DNA of 64,000 bases from Myotis daubentonii (Eukaryota > Chordata > Mammalia > Chiroptera > Vespertilionidae): the NCBI RefSeq assembly GCF_963259705.1, contig NC_081846.1:86936641-87000640 (forward strand), written 5' to 3'. Shown here piece after piece: positions 22,615-33,639 of this stretch (positions are counted from its first letter, which is position 1; each line of letters begins with the position of its first letter). Below the pieces are notes generated by a model. That model made no database searches and was not told where the DNA came from. It saw only the letters and a program-made list of their open reading frames with translations. The position numbers and the translations under genes are program-made.

Positions 22615-22745
22615 TGATTGCCTGTCTTCCCCATTACAATGTCAGCCCTAGGAAGGCAGGGCTTCATCTATAGTGGTCACTGCTATATCCCTGGGGCTTG
22701 GAGCACTGCCTGCACACAGTGAGCTCAGTAAATAGCCACAGAATC
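22615..22745 (+). repeat. L2 3' end
   Basis: 'tgtcagccctaggaaggc', 'tgctatatccctggggct', 'gagcactgcctgcacac' and agtgagctcagtaaatagc give the sense L2 3' consensus order. Confidence 0.7.
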
Positions 22746-23319
22746 CAGGAAATACCTGACTAGCAGGACAAAGGCAGGAGCTGAGAGCTTAATAGTCACC
22801 CTGAAGGAGAATCCACGTAGGGCCTTCTTTGTGTTTTCAATCAGAGCCTCATTGGCCTGTCTGGAACAATGGCCACATCCCCACTCACTGATTCCATGAT
22901 TTTCAGCTCTTCCCTGACAAGGGAAAGGCTGCTGTTCAGCTGAGTATGACACATTACAGGCATTGCCCCAGAGGGGGGTGGAGGGGGAGGTAATATTTTA
23001 ATAGGAGATACACAAAGCATCTAGCTATCAAGACCCAAACACAGGGCTGCTTCACAGTTGTGTGGCCTATGCCAGGGTGCAGGGCCCACACTCAGAAGGG
23101 CTCCGTGCACAGCTTAATGCTCTGATGTTGCTATCTTGCAATTCTTAACTTTTAAACAGAGGGCCATATAAATGGACTCTGCTAATAATGTAGCCTGTCC
23201 TGCCCAAAGAACTGACCAATGGTGGAGCTGTAGGCTTACAGATATTCCTTAACTGTGGAAAGAGGTTCCTGGGGGTGCTGCTCACCCACACCATCCAGGA
23301 CACCATTCACATTGCCAGT

Positions 23320-23500
23320 TATGCTCAGTGGGCACCTACTGTGTGCCAGGTACTGCGTTAGGTGCTGGAGAAGCAAAATGAAGGAGGCTAGGCACCTATC
23401 CCAGGAGCTGCCAATCAAGAGGAGAGACTGGAGGGTAAAAAGAAAGTTGGCACTGAGTTCCAGGGGGCAGGTTGGGGGGAGAGTGAATAACAATGCAGGC
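23320..23500 (-). repeat. L2 fragment, antisense
   Basis: gggcacctactgtgtgccag followed by gtactgcgttaggtgctgga is the reverse complement of the L2 3' region. Confidence 0.6.
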
Positions 23501-23879
23501 CTGAAAGGGCCAGGTGCTGGGGGGAGGGAAGGTGGGAGGGGAAGGGGGGAAGCAGCATGGCTGGTCCTGCACCACCAGATCTAGGCCTGGATGGGGTCTA
23601 GGTTCCCTGAGGAATGGGCACCAAGGATGATGAAGGCTGGACAGCTGTTTGTGGGTGAAGGGAGGCCTGGTGGGGTTAGATAGAGGGTGCCATGGGATGA
23701 CCTCTTGTGGGAGAGCCTCCTGCAGCAACCACAGCACGTGGAGGAATGGACCTCAAACCCCAGTGCAGGAAAGAGAAATTTCTTTAAAAAGATCTTTTCT
23801 GCTCTCCAGTCCTCAAACCCCCTCTCCTTTATGGAGCCCTGACGGTGGCTAGCAGTACCCACCGGCTCCTTCAGTCCCT

Positions 23880-24720
23880 GACCCGCCTGGAGTGCTTGCT
23901 ACTGACCCGGGTTCAGAGAGGGAAGCACCGAGAGGGGAGCGGAGCCGTTCGCTGGAAGTCACCCGGTCACAGGGACACAGAGACAGGGCATTGGGGGCCC
24001 AGCCGGGGAGCTCCCTAGCTCCTGCTGAGACCAAGCCAAGGGCGCCCAGTAAGGGGCGAGGCTGTGGCCAGCGGCCCCTCTGGGAGTGTTTTCCTGGAGG
24101 GGCGGCCTGCCCCTGGCCTGGGAGCTGGGAGCTGGGAGCCTGCGGGTCACAGAGGGGCGCGGGCTCAGCAGCAAAAGGGCCTCCAGCTCCCGGGACGCTC
24201 ACCAGCTGCGCGGGGAGCTCTGCGCGCTGGGAGCTCGCGGCGCCCGGGGTGTCGCTGCGCCCCTGCCCCCGCCCCCGGGCTGTGCCGAACGGATGCGCTG
24301 CCTGCGTGTGAACAGGGCTTGTTTTCCCTTCACGCCCTCGGGCTCCGTTCCTATGAAGAACTTCCTTCTGTTGGCGCTTTGGGAATATTCGTTCCTGGCT
24401 TGCGCAGCGCGGTGACAGTTGGGCTGGGAAATGCACCCCTGGCTCGGGGAGGGCACCGCCGGGCTGCGCCAGGAAGCTCCCGCCCTTCCCTGCGCCCGGA
24501 CCTGGACGCTTCCCACCGGATCGAGGGCTGAGGGGCCCCGCTACCAGCCCAGGACCCCGTGTCCCAGCCTGCCCCCTCCTCTCCTTCCTCAGGGCCAAGG
24601 CGGACTCTTACTGTCCTCCAAACGGACCCTCTGCTCGCACACTTTGTTCTCACGTTGCTCTTCCCGGAACGCGTTGCGCTCTCTCCAGGCGCAGATCTCT
24701 CCCGCCTCCAGCCCCCTCCA
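23880..24720. promoter_or_regulatory. CpG-island-like region 1
   Basis: The region is GC-rich with retained CpG. I count about 24 CpG dinucleotides by eye in roughly 24050-24300, near the GC-expected number. No mobile element is recognised in it. CpG islands often mark promoters or regulatory hubs, but no first exon can be defended. Downstream lies a C-homopolymer-rich stretch. Confidence 0.5.
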
Positions 24721-24796
24721 CGTTTCCTCTATTCCCCTCCCCCTCTTTCACCCCCCCCCCACCTTCACCGCCCTCCCCCCCGTCCCCCGTCGCGCG

Positions 24797-24817
24797 CCCC
24801 CCCCCCCCCCCCCCCCC
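24797..24817 (+). repeat. 21-bp poly-C run
   Basis: Twenty-one consecutive Cs follow a C-rich pyrimidine stretch (from about 24690) with a nine- to ten-C run near 24752. It can form an i-motif or G-quadruplex and is prone to sequencing error, so its length is uncertain. Confidence 0.9.
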
Positions 24818-25084
24818 GTGCACGCTCTGCCGTCCTGCCCTGCCCCGAGGTGTCCTGGGCCTTCCGCTGCTGTGCCCCACCCGCCTGGGCAGATGGACGT
24901 GCAGACAGGTCTCTGCGGTGCCTGCCCCTCACCGGGCATCCTCAGGGGCAGCGGTTCACGCTGCCCTTCGCCGTTTGGAGGAGGTGGAAGGTAACACAAC
25001 CCGGGCTGGCAGAGCCGAGTACATGGCTCAGGGCGGTGAGAGGGAACCTCAGGTCCCTGAAGCCCTAACACTGCAGAAGGCTGA

Positions 25085-25300
25085 CTGGTTGACAGTAAAT
25101 GTCAAACCAAAAAATAAATATTGAAAATTCAACTGCATATTATGTTCAAATCCCACTGTAAAAAAATTTTTTAAAAAACTGGAAAAAAATATTTGCAGCA
25201 CATATGGCAAAGGGTGAGTTTCCTGAAATGCTAAAGCGCTCGGAGCGTGAGTGGGAAACCCACACCCAGCGAGCAAAGGCAGCGGCGTCCACGGGAAGGA
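25085..25300 (+). repeat. Probable L1 ORF2 remnant
   Basis: 'ctggaaaaaaatatttgc', agcacatatggcaaagggtg and 'agtttcctgaaatgctaaa' follow a diverged L1 ORF2 segment in the sense direction. It is short and poorly preserved. Confidence 0.4.
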
Positions 25301-25309
25301 GCTCCTGAA

Positions 25310-26100
25310 GGGACAGACGAGGAGACGCGCAGCCTTGCTTGTCACCGCAGACACGTGGAGGCCACCAGCGGCATCTGGGTTCGCATTGGATAAACATCTT
25401 CAAGATGCGTGGCCTCGTGGGAGGAAAGGCGCTGGAGGGGCTGTGGGGGCTCCACTGGGTGGGAGGCCGGCCCGGCGGCATTTGGTGAGCTCAGCGGGCT
25501 GAGCAGGTGAACGCTGCGCGGACCTTCCCTCAGCCTCGGTGCTTCCCACGCCCGAGCGCAGGCAGCGGCCTTGCATGCTCCGAGCCTCCGTGTTCTCATC
25601 TGTCAACTGAGGTCCTGATGTGCTTCCAGGGAAGATTAAGCTGTGGTGGGGGAGAGGAAGAATCAGAGCAGCACCCAGGCTGCGAGAGGAAGACCTGGGG
25701 GAGGAGGCCGAGGAGGAAAGGAGAGAGCTGGAAGGAGGCTAGGGCACAATGGGCGGGGCGGGGGGGGGCGGGGGGGGGAGTATCTGTAGGCTGTGAAATG
25801 GGCTCTGGCTCCCGAGGCCCTGCTCTGCCAGCAGCACCTCAGCCCGGCTCATGCTCAGTCTCTGGGCGGCCATCTTTATGTGACCCGATCTCAAAGTCCA
25901 GGCCATGCTTGCAGGGCTGGGACACAGCCAAGCCCCACAGAGGGACAGGCCCAAACCCAACTTTCCAGGAATTAAACGGAGGTGGTGGCATTTGACCCAG
26001 AGTCTGAAGTGCATGTGAAGAAGGAATGAAAACTGGCCTGAGAGCTGTCAGGGCAACAGATCCAGGTTAACAGAATAGATTCCCAGGGCCATAGCTGGGA
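25310..26100. other. Unique sequence with a G-rich run, no gene seen
   Basis: No exon is recognised. A G-rich tract at about 25751-25779 has several runs of four or more Gs separated by single Cs and could form a G-quadruplex. Confidence 0.4.
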
Positions 26101-26104
26101 GCAA

Positions 26105-26165
26105 ACCTAAACATGGTGCCTGGCAGACAGGGGGCACTCAACAAACATTTCTCAAATCATGAGAG
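26105..26165 (+). repeat. MIR/L2 3' tail fragment
   Basis: 'ggtgcctggcagacagggg' followed by gcactcaacaaacatttctc matches the shared 'gtgcctggcacatagtaggtgctcaataaat' 3' motif. Confidence 0.5.
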
Positions 26166-26689
26166 AAGCGAGCTGGAGAGGAGTCATCGCAGAAGCGAGG
26201 GGATGCCTGGCGGGGCCCACAGGCTCCCTGGTTCCGCAGGGCAGCTTCCCGTGGTGCCTTGGGCCACTTCCATGGAGCAGGAAAGCCTGCTCACCTTGGG
26301 TAGAGAAGTTAAAGGTCTCCGGTCTCCAGGGCTCACACATTCCAGGGTGTGTGAGGGCATGGGGGGAGGGGGGGGAGGGAGAAATGGGAGCAGTTGTGAG
26401 CACAGGCACATGCAGACTGCACACGGACACCCCCAATACCTGCCTCCGCACACAGAGCCCTGGGCCTTCCTGCCGACTTAGGCCAGATCTACAGACGATT
26501 CTGACTGGCTGCTGGCCGGCCAATGGGTGGCTCCGTCTAAATGTCCTCCTGGTCCGTCAGCTCTAGGGCACATCACCCTGGAAGAAGAGCTGGGGCAGGG
26601 CAAGTCAGTTCGCTACGTCTGGGTTGTCCTGCATGACTGGTGAGGTAGGGGAGCGCCTGGAATGGGGGCCAGTCCACCTGGGCTCCACC

Positions 26690-26840
26690 CATCCCCAGCG
26701 AGCACTGAGAACCAGTGCATTCTCTCTCTCAGCCTCAGTTTCCTAAATTGTCAACTGGTCATAATAATGTCTGTCACGGGTTGTGGTGAGGAGAAAATGA
26801 ACTAACAAGAGAGTGTTTTGTAAACTGTAACACTAGAGGT
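26690..26840 (+). repeat. MIR SINE
   Basis: cagcctcagtttcctaaatt, 'cataataatgtctgtcacgg' and 'gtggtgaggagaaaatgaac' are sense MIR. The tail reads tgttttgtaaactgtaac. Confidence 0.75.
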
Positions 26841-27059
26841 GAGTGGTTTTATTTCACTCCCAAAGGGTGAGTGTCCATGAGTTTCGCTTCACAGTGGATC
26901 TTTGTCCAGCCCCCGGCCGATGTGGGACACAGGTCCCATCCTGCACCTGCATCCACGGCCTGTGAGGGAACATGCGTCCAAGTCTTTCTGCAGCGTGCAC
27001 CGGGCTGGGCTGTCTTCGCTCCAGGGCAGCGCTGCCCCCAGGGAAAGCTGGGTAGGCCG

Positions 27060-27145
27060 TCTGCGTCTCAGTTTCCCCATCTGCAAATGGATGGAGATGA
27101 CTGCCTGGCCCCATTCACATACTGCTGGAGGATTAAATAATCCCC
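27060..27145 (+). repeat. MIR fragment
   Basis: gtctcagtttccccatctgc, then 'aaatggatggagatgactg', then 'aggattaaataatcc'. Confidence 0.65.
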
Positions 27146-27149
27146 CCTT

Positions 27150-28225
27150 CTCCCTGCTCGCCTTCTCTGCTCCTCTCTGGGGCTTCCTGGATGGCGGCAG
27201 GGGACAAGGAAGGAGCCCTCAACAATCCTCCCTCTTCCAGCGGCTCCAAAGCCCTGGCCGGCTCCCACACCGCCCAGCGCCAGGTGAAAGCGCACTCGAT
27301 GTTCCTCTTTAAATGTTCCCAGTGCTTTAGTAACGTTTTCACACCCGGATTGCAAAGCTTAGAGGTTGTCTTTTGTGAAAATCACAACTGTTCTGTCTCC
27401 TTGATCAGAGCGGGCACCTGGCAAAAGTTGTGGGAGGAAATGGACTGAGCAGCCCTGCAGAGTGAGGCTTCCGGGCCCGCCCTCCCCTTCCCTTCCGGCT
27501 CCCAGCCCCTTGACCTTGACATGTTCCTCATCATCCTACAGCTTCAGTTTCCCCGCACTTCACAGGCCTAGACACACCCTCCCCTCCAGGGGGCTGGCCA
27601 AGCTCACTTCCTCCCGGCCCCTTCCCCACGGGTCCCTGGATCCTGGCACCCACGCAAGGAGGGGCCGCAGCTCCTGAGCTCTCCCCCAGCCCCGCAGGCC
27701 TGGGTGTCATCTCTTGCAAAAGCTGACAGTGACGCTTCCACCACTCTGGTGTCACTTTTAACACTGCACGTTCACACCGCCAGCTGACACGCATGGAGGC
27801 CCCGGCAGAGCCTCGTGCAGCCGCACCCCTGAGTGGAGCTGTTAACCGGCAGTTTTCAGCAGGTTCTCTTGGCCTCACCTCCGAACGTGTTACTTCTGGA
27901 GGGAATGGCACTGCGGAGCTGCGCACGCTCTCCCTGGAAGGACTGACAGGCCCTGTCTGTCCTGTGTCAGCCAGGAGGCGCGGGGCAGGGGACCCTTTCG
28001 GAGCCATGGCATGCAGAGATCTGGGCCTGGGCCTCCACACGGCTCCCTAAATTAGGAGAATAAGAGGAGGAAGAGCAAAAGGAAGAGGGAGATCATGTCA
28101 CCATAACACTTCAAGTCTTTTATTAAAGCTGCATGTTCACCACGTTCAAATAAGATGTCATTAGTATAATGGTAAGAGACAAAAGTAGCAGGCAGAACCC
28201 ACACACGACGAGATGTCAGTTATGT
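27150..28225. other. Unique sequence, no gene seen
   Basis: No repeat or exon is recognised. A 169-codon minus-strand frame is Pro/Arg/Ala-rich without domain features. Confidence 0.4.
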
Positions 28226-28229
28226 GTGG

Positions 28230-28620
28230 GGTAGACGTGACTGCTGTTCCCCATACCCAACTCCCCTTGACTTCCAGGCACTTGGAGAATTTCACTTTCT
28301 CAGCCCTTGCCATCAGACACGGCCTTGTGACCTGCTTTGTCTGATGAGATGAGAGGGAAGTAACCACGTCGCTGTCACGTGGGGTGGCAGTGTTGAATTT
28401 CTGGCACTCCCCTCCCTGGCAGCCATAGGGGCGTGGTTGCTATGGAGGGCCCAGAAGATCGAAGAAGCCACCATGTGGGGAACAGCACCCCTGGTTGTCA
28501 CCCAGACTCTAATGATCCGGGTCTGAGCAGAAATGAACTTCTGGATTGTTAAACCACCGGGATTTTTGTATGGTTTGCCCTGCAGTATGATGAACCCTAT
28601 AGCAACTGATATAATAAATA
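28230..28620 (+). repeat. Old interspersed repeat (family uncertain)
   Basis: 'ggccttgtgacctgctttg', 'gaagtaaccacgtcgctgtc', 'agaagccaccatgtggggaa' and 'ttaaaccaccgggattttt' follow an old LTR- or MER-class mammalian repeat ending in 'taaaccactgagattttggggttg'. The exact family is not named. Confidence 0.4.
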
Positions 28621-28714
28621 TATAAAAAAGACACAAAGAATATCATCAGGAGACAATTTAGAAAAGATTACTTTTCTAAATTTTCTATCGTCAGCATGTT
28701 GTACTTTTACGATT

Positions 28715-28800
28715 TTTTCTTTCAGCTTTATTGAGATGAAATTGACATCCAGCATGGTATAAGTTTGGGGGGCACCGCCTTTTATGATTTAAGAAAATTG
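28715..28800 (-). repeat. L1 3' UTR fragment, antisense
   Basis: ctttattgagatgaaattga followed by catccagcatggtataagt is the antisense 3' UTR of old L1 families. Confidence 0.55.
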
Positions 28801-28859
28801 TTAGTCTTCAGCACAGCTAGCTTTGCTTAGGTAGAGAAACATGTCCCTGCTACTCTGCT

Positions 28860-28970
28860 AGAGACTTCTGTTGTCTCTCTTCACTTCATTCTCACAAAAC
28901 CCTGAACAGACTTCCCCATTTTAAAAAGGGGCAAACTGAGGCTTAGAGGGATAGGTACTCCGCACTCACT
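28860..28970 (-). repeat. MIR fragment, antisense
   Basis: 'cattctcacaaaaccctg', 'cttccccattttaaaaagg' and ggcaaactgaggcttagagg match the antisense MIR core. Confidence 0.7.
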
Positions 28971-29084
28971 ACCCCATGTGCCTGCTCAGAGGCTTAAAGC
29001 AATTCATTTCAGTTTTGAAGGTGAAGTTAACCGAGTTTCACATGGTTAGTCACTTAGGAATTAAAGACAGTAAAACTGAAACGA

Positions 29085-29265
29085 TAATCATGATAGTAGA
29101 TACCTTCTATTGGGTGCTTCTATGTGCAGGCCCCGGTGTGATCTCATTTAATCTCAATAATTCTATGCTACAGGTACTTGCATGATCTCAACGTCCTAGA
29201 AGAAGAAAACAGAGAGTCAGAGAGACTGAGAAACCAGCCTAGCCACGTTAGCGGGGACTCTGCAG
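29085..29265 (-). repeat. MIR SINE, antisense
   Basis: 'ttgggtgcttctatgtgcag', 'tgatctcatttaatctcaa' and 'agaagaagaaaacagagag' follow antisense MIR for most of its length. Confidence 0.65.
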
Positions 29266-29299
29266 AACGGGGACCAGCATCTGGGCCTGTCCAGATTTT

Positions 29300-30265
29300 G
29301 CTAAGAGCAGAGGCAGTGAACATTTTAAAACTAGATTTCTATTTTTATTAAAATATTCATACAGGAAAATTTCAAGTCAAAAGGTGCCGGGAAGCTGGTA
29401 ATGAGAGCAGTGGTCCTGTCTCTTCCTCTTACCACGGGCTGCCTCCTTAGAGCTGCTGCTTTTAACCCTTTTAGCTATTCCCCTGACATTTACCTCCATA
29501 TTTCTGACTACCATTCTCTACTATTATTGTTAGGGATTTTTAATGAACTTCCTCCCGTAGAAGATTCAGATGCTCCACCAGACACCACACACAAGCCCAC
29601 ACTTTCCCTTTCAATATAATTCTATCACAATTGCTAACCAATACTGAGTTTTCACATTATTACACCTACACATACACTATACACTGATACACAGATACTA
29701 TATTATGGTTATAATTGCTGTCTTCTGCAGTTCCTCGTTTTTCCTGAAGTTAGTAGTTACTTTAGTTTTTCATTTAATTCGTTTTTTACGTAACATCACT
29801 ACTTCTTCCCACAAACATGTCTAAACTTCTAGCAAAATATTCACACACATTTGGGAACCTGTCAGATTCATTTTTCTCTGAAGCCCTCCGTGCTCCTGCT
29901 CCTCCCTGGATGTCTGTAGAGAAGTCCTGCGTTTGTCTTCATCATTATCCTGAGAATCCCCTTCATCGCTCTCCTGTGATGGCTCCTTGTTTCTTAGAGT
30001 CTAAGCCATCTTCGCTCTTGGTTTACTCCCTTCATTTGCTGTAATGTGCACGCCAGTAGCTTCCTTGGAAACTGCATATGGGAGGTCCGTGTTTGGATAA
30101 TTGGTTGACAGTTTGGCTGGATGCGTAAACCCTGGTTGGAACTCATCTTCCTCGGAATGCTGAAGGCAGTTCTCACTGGCTCGTGGGCCCTTGTGTTGAT
30201 GTTTTGAAGTCCAGGACCATTTGGGTTCTCAGTGCTCTTTATATAACCCTTTCAGTCTTTGAAAG
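29300..30265. other. AT-richer unique or ancient-repeat sequence, no gene seen
   Basis: The composition is unlike the GC-rich flanks and suggests very old L1-derived DNA (for example 'ctgtagagaagtcctgcg'). No family can be assigned with confidence and no coding frame is credible. Confidence 0.35.
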
Positions 30266-30274
30266 CTTCTAGGG

Positions 30275-30488
30275 CAGCCGTGGGCAAACTACGGCCGGCG
30301 GGCCGGATCCGGCCAGTTTGAAATGAATAAAACTAAAAAAAAAAAAAGACCGTACCCTTTTATGTAATGATGTTTACTTTGAATTTATATTAGTTCACAC
30401 AAACACTCCATCCATGCTTTTGTTCGGCCCTCCGGTCCAGTTTAAGAACCCATTGTGGCCCTTGAGTCAAAAAGTTTGCCCACCCCTG
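30275..30488. mobile_element. hAT MITE, family 2, copy 1
   Basis: A 214-bp element from cagccgtgggcaaact to gtttgcccacccctg; the ends are imperfect inverted repeats. A perfect 8-bp target duplication, ttctaggg, lies at 30267-30274 and 30489-30496. An internal A-run separates the two halves. There is no coding capacity. The family is distinct from the SPIN-like elements but uses the same TAG-centred target type. The perfect duplication suggests a fairly young insertion. Confidence 0.9.
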
Positions 30489-30659
30489 TTCTAGGGTCTT
30501 CTCCTTATCTCCATCTCCATTCTGATTAAAAAAACTTTTAATAAGCTAGACTAGGTAGGTAATGCTATAAATGGACATTTATGTCTTTTAACCCAGAACC
30601 AGGAAGGAGGTAGTAGAAACACTGCCTCAGGTCCCCACTCTAAAGCCCCAGGCAATGCC

Positions 30660-31450
30660 ATGGAGGGGGTGACAAATTGAAAAGGAGGAGGCAACCTATC
30701 ACTGTTTGGAGATTCTTTGACCATTTACATGGAAAACTCACAATATTTAATAAAAAAACTCATTAAAAATGACTGAAATAATTGAGTAATTAATTAATTA
30801 CTAGCATCAATAGCCTTCAAATATACCGACAATAACCAGCACTAAAATACCATAGATGAAAGACTCCATTTGCAAAAGTGGAAAATAACCTAGAAACTAA
30901 CCTTTTTTAAAAAAAATGTGCAAAACCTATGTGAAGGAAACATTTTGAATGCTACTGAAGGGTACAAACATGAATTTATACCACTTCTTAGCTAAAAAAA
31001 TTCAACATTACAGGATGTCTGTTCTCCCTAAACTAATCTACATACCAACACAATCATAATGAAAATACCAACAGGGTTTTTCATGGAACTACACTAATCA
31101 AGTTAATATGGAAAGATACACAAGCACAATTATCCAGGAAAAGTTTGAAAAAGAAATGTAAAGGCAGCGCTAACCCCATCAGGTATTTACATGGATTCGA
31201 AATCTATGTATACAGCCAAATAATTAAAACTGTGGTACAAGTACATGGGGAGACAGATACTTTAGAAACTGTAGTCACCCAATATATACAGGAAGTTACT
31301 ATATGATCAAGATGGCATTTTAAAAACAGGGTTAATCCATTCTTGGTACTGGGACAATTGGCTATCCAACTATGAGAGAATTTAATTTATGCCTTCACTG
31401 CATGTTACACCAAAACAAATTCCACATGAATCACAAACTAACATGAAATC
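30660..31450 (+). repeat. Ancient L1 ORF2 remnant, sense
   Basis: Diverged but ordered ORF2 blocks: 'acaggatgtctgttctcc', 'catggaactacactaatc', 'ttaaaactgtggtacaag', 'tactgggacaattggctatcc' and 'ttacaccaaaacaaattcc'. These correspond to the C-terminal half of ORF2 DNA. There are many stops and indels, and it is clearly older than the L1 at 20250-22605. Confidence 0.65.
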
Positions 31451-32030
31451 CTTAGAGGACCAGGAGAAGGCGGAGGATGTGGGAACACTCGTCCACTGAG
31501 TCTCTACTCCAGCAATGTTGGTAATAGTGCGCAGCCCCAACCTGTGGCTGGTTGAGTGAATGATGATGACTGTCAGGCCCGGGGAATTCACGTTAGTGGC
31601 TGCCAGTAGGAAGGCCTGGACCAGATTTGCTACGCATGATTGGTTTGGTTCTACCCGTGTTAAACATTTTTTGTTTTGATCTAATATTTTAAAACTGGAA
31701 GATTTCACATAAAATCTGACTTCAGATCTCCCCTGGAATGTCTAAGTGTCTGGGCTCTCATTCCTGATGGAGCAATCAATTGAGCCACTGCCCTGAGCCC
31801 TGAGGATGGGGCACCATGGGCTCCCAGTTCTCAGGAGCTAACAGGACCCAGTGAGCAGAGCAGGTGAAGGGGAGTGTGGCCGCTGGACCAGGAGCCCTGG
31901 GGTGGGGTGCGGGGATGAGACTGCAGCTGCGGGGAGGGGCAGTTTCAAGGCTGTTGTGGTCTTTCAGGCAAGAAGTCCTGGCAGAGGAACCTAAGGGAGA
32001 GGGAATTTGGGTTGAATCCACAGGACTCAG
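31450..32030. other. Unique sequence, no gene seen
   Basis: A transition from AT-rich L1-derived DNA to GC-rich unique sequence. No repeat family, RNA gene or exon is recognised. Confidence 0.35.
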
Positions 32031-32037
32031 AGACTGA

Positions 32038-32111
<74 letters not shown>

Positions 32112-32144
32112 AGGAGAGAGGAGAAGGAGAGAGAGAGGAAGAGG
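32038..32144 (+). repeat. (TG)n-(GA)n compound microsatellite
   Basis: About nine TG units run into about 25 GA units and then an imperfect GA/GGA purine stretch. The Arg/Glu- and Ser/Leu-rich frames over it are repeat translations. Confidence 0.95.
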
Positions 32145-33034
32145 ATAGGGGTAGGCAGGCGAGCTGCTGAAGGAGGAACTAAGGGACCGGGTGGGGCTGG
32201 GAGGGGCAGGAACCCGATCTGATTTACCCCCTGAAAAGCTACCTCTAGCTCCCACATGGGAGGGAGACCACAGGCCTGGATGGCAGCAAAGGGAGCTTGG
32301 GCACAGGTCTTGGTGGAGATGGCATCATGCATTTTGTGAAAATGCTGCTGGGTGCGGGGTGAGAACTGGGTGTCTGGCCAGAGGGCCAGGGCAGGGTCCG
32401 AGGAGGAGGCCCCAGGGAAGGAAGGGAGCATCAGGAATGTGTTGGGAGCAGCCCTTCCAGCCCCTTCCGCCGGGGACTAAGGAGGCTGAGGGCCACGTGT
32501 GGTGAGGCAGCGTCACTGGGCGGCCGGGCACTGCCACCCTCAGCTCTGGGGGGTGGAGAGGCTCGAACACTAAAGGCTGACCACAGAGCCCGGCCGGGCT
32601 GCAGCGAGGCCAAGGGACAGCCCGCTTTTCGTGACCCAGTTGCGAGGCCATTCCACCTGCTCCCCCTGGGCCGCCAGCTCCCCTGGAAAGGGAGGGTCAG
32701 ACAACAGCCACTCAGTGGCCGTGGCCGAGGAGGACAGCTGCGTCTCTGAAGGAAGGGGCTCTCCTGGTCCCCCCCCGCCCCCCCCGGGCTTCGGGTGCTG
32801 GTGGCAGGGGTGCCTGCGGGGAGGGTGGGGAGGGTGCCGGTGTCGGATGCCCCGCGGGCGCCCGCACAAAGGGCGATTGGTGCTGCCCCCCGGTGTTGGT
32901 GGGTCCGCTGCCCTCCCCCTATCCAGCCCCCTCCCGCACCCCCCACCCGCGACCCCCACCTGCTCTGGGCCTGAGGGGGGCGCTAGCCACTTGGCAGCCA
33001 CCACCAAGGCGCGGCCCCGGACCCAGAGGGCCTC

Positions 33035-33110
33035 TTAATTGTTCCCAGAACGGGTGGCGTTTAGATCAATTAATATGCAAAACAGGAGTAAATCATCTCA
33101 GTCGCCGGCC
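33035..33110. promoter_or_regulatory. Possible conserved noncoding element
   Basis: The stretch holds cttaattgttcc, 'gatcaattaatatgcaaaa' (TAAT/ATTA sites next to an octamer-like ATGCAAAA) and aggagtaaatcatctc within CpG-rich DNA. A related-looking patch with caacaacaggga and gttatgcgatgg lies at 33395-33540. The texture is suggestive only. Confidence 0.3.
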
Positions 33111-33262
33111 CCACTCGGGGCGGAGCCCAAGCACTTGCTATGCAGCGAGGTCGCGGCCCCCGCTGCGTGTTTATCTGGGGAAATGGAAATGAGGGGGCAC
33201 ACAAAGGCGCCCCGCAGCCGGCTGAGCCCTGGGCGACCCGGCCTGCGGCCTCCCGACCCGGC

Positions 33263-33319
33263 CTGGGCTGCTGGGCTGCTGGGCTGCTGGGCTGCTGGGC
33301 TGCTGGGCTGCTGGGCTGC
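33263..33319 (+). repeat. (CTGCTGGG)n octamer array
   Basis: About seven perfect 8-bp units with GGG runs. Alternating Leu/Gly/Cys/Trp frames across it are repeat translations. Confidence 0.95.
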
Positions 33320-33539
33320 GCAGGCGGCGGGCGCCGGAGGGAGGGCGGTGGGAACCTTGGGGCCACGCGGCTCCCCAGCCCCTCTCGCCGCCACACCTAA
33401 TTGGCAACAACAGGGAGTTCCTCATCGCATAAGTCAGGGGCCCGGAGAATAAGACCCTCAGTCGCTGCTGATCTAGCTTACGTGCCCCTGACCCATGGTT
33501 ATGCGATGGAGCCTTGAATAAGACTAAACGCCTCGCTTC

Positions 33540-33630
33540 CATTCCTGCATCTAATCCTCAAAATCGCCTGAAGAAGCAGGTCCGGGTGTTCCCGTTGCAC
33601 AGCTGAAGAAACTGAAGGGAGGTGCAGGCA
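33540..33630 (-). repeat. MIR fragment, antisense
   Basis: 'ctaatcctcaaaatcgcctg' and 'gttgcacagctgaagaaact' match antisense MIR with heavy divergence. Confidence 0.5.
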
Positions 33631-33639
33631 TCACACAGG

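Larger units (their letters stand above)
32750..33420. promoter_or_regulatory. CpG-island-like region 2
   Basis: GC-rich and CpG-dense (for example ccccgcgggcgcccgc near 32850 and gcgcggccccggaccc near 33010). It contains AT-motif patches at 33035-33110 and an octamer array at 33263-33319. No mobile element is recognised in its core. The mix of CpG density with homeobox-like TAAT/ATTA motifs resembles a developmental regulatory region. This is inference; no transcription start or exon can be defended. Confidence 0.45.

Noticed and set aside
23849..24598. A 249-codon minus-strand frame in CpG island 1
   Set aside because: Long frames on both strands are expected in GC-rich DNA. The composition is Gly/Pro/Arg/Ser-rich with no domain, and no start or splice context supports it.
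24797..24817. The 21-C run as a biologically special signal
   Set aside because: Long homopolymers are error-prone and common in GC-rich DNA. It is recorded as a repeat only.
32027..32431. A Ser/Leu-rich 134-codon minus-strand frame
   Set aside because: Half of it is the translated TG/GA microsatellite.
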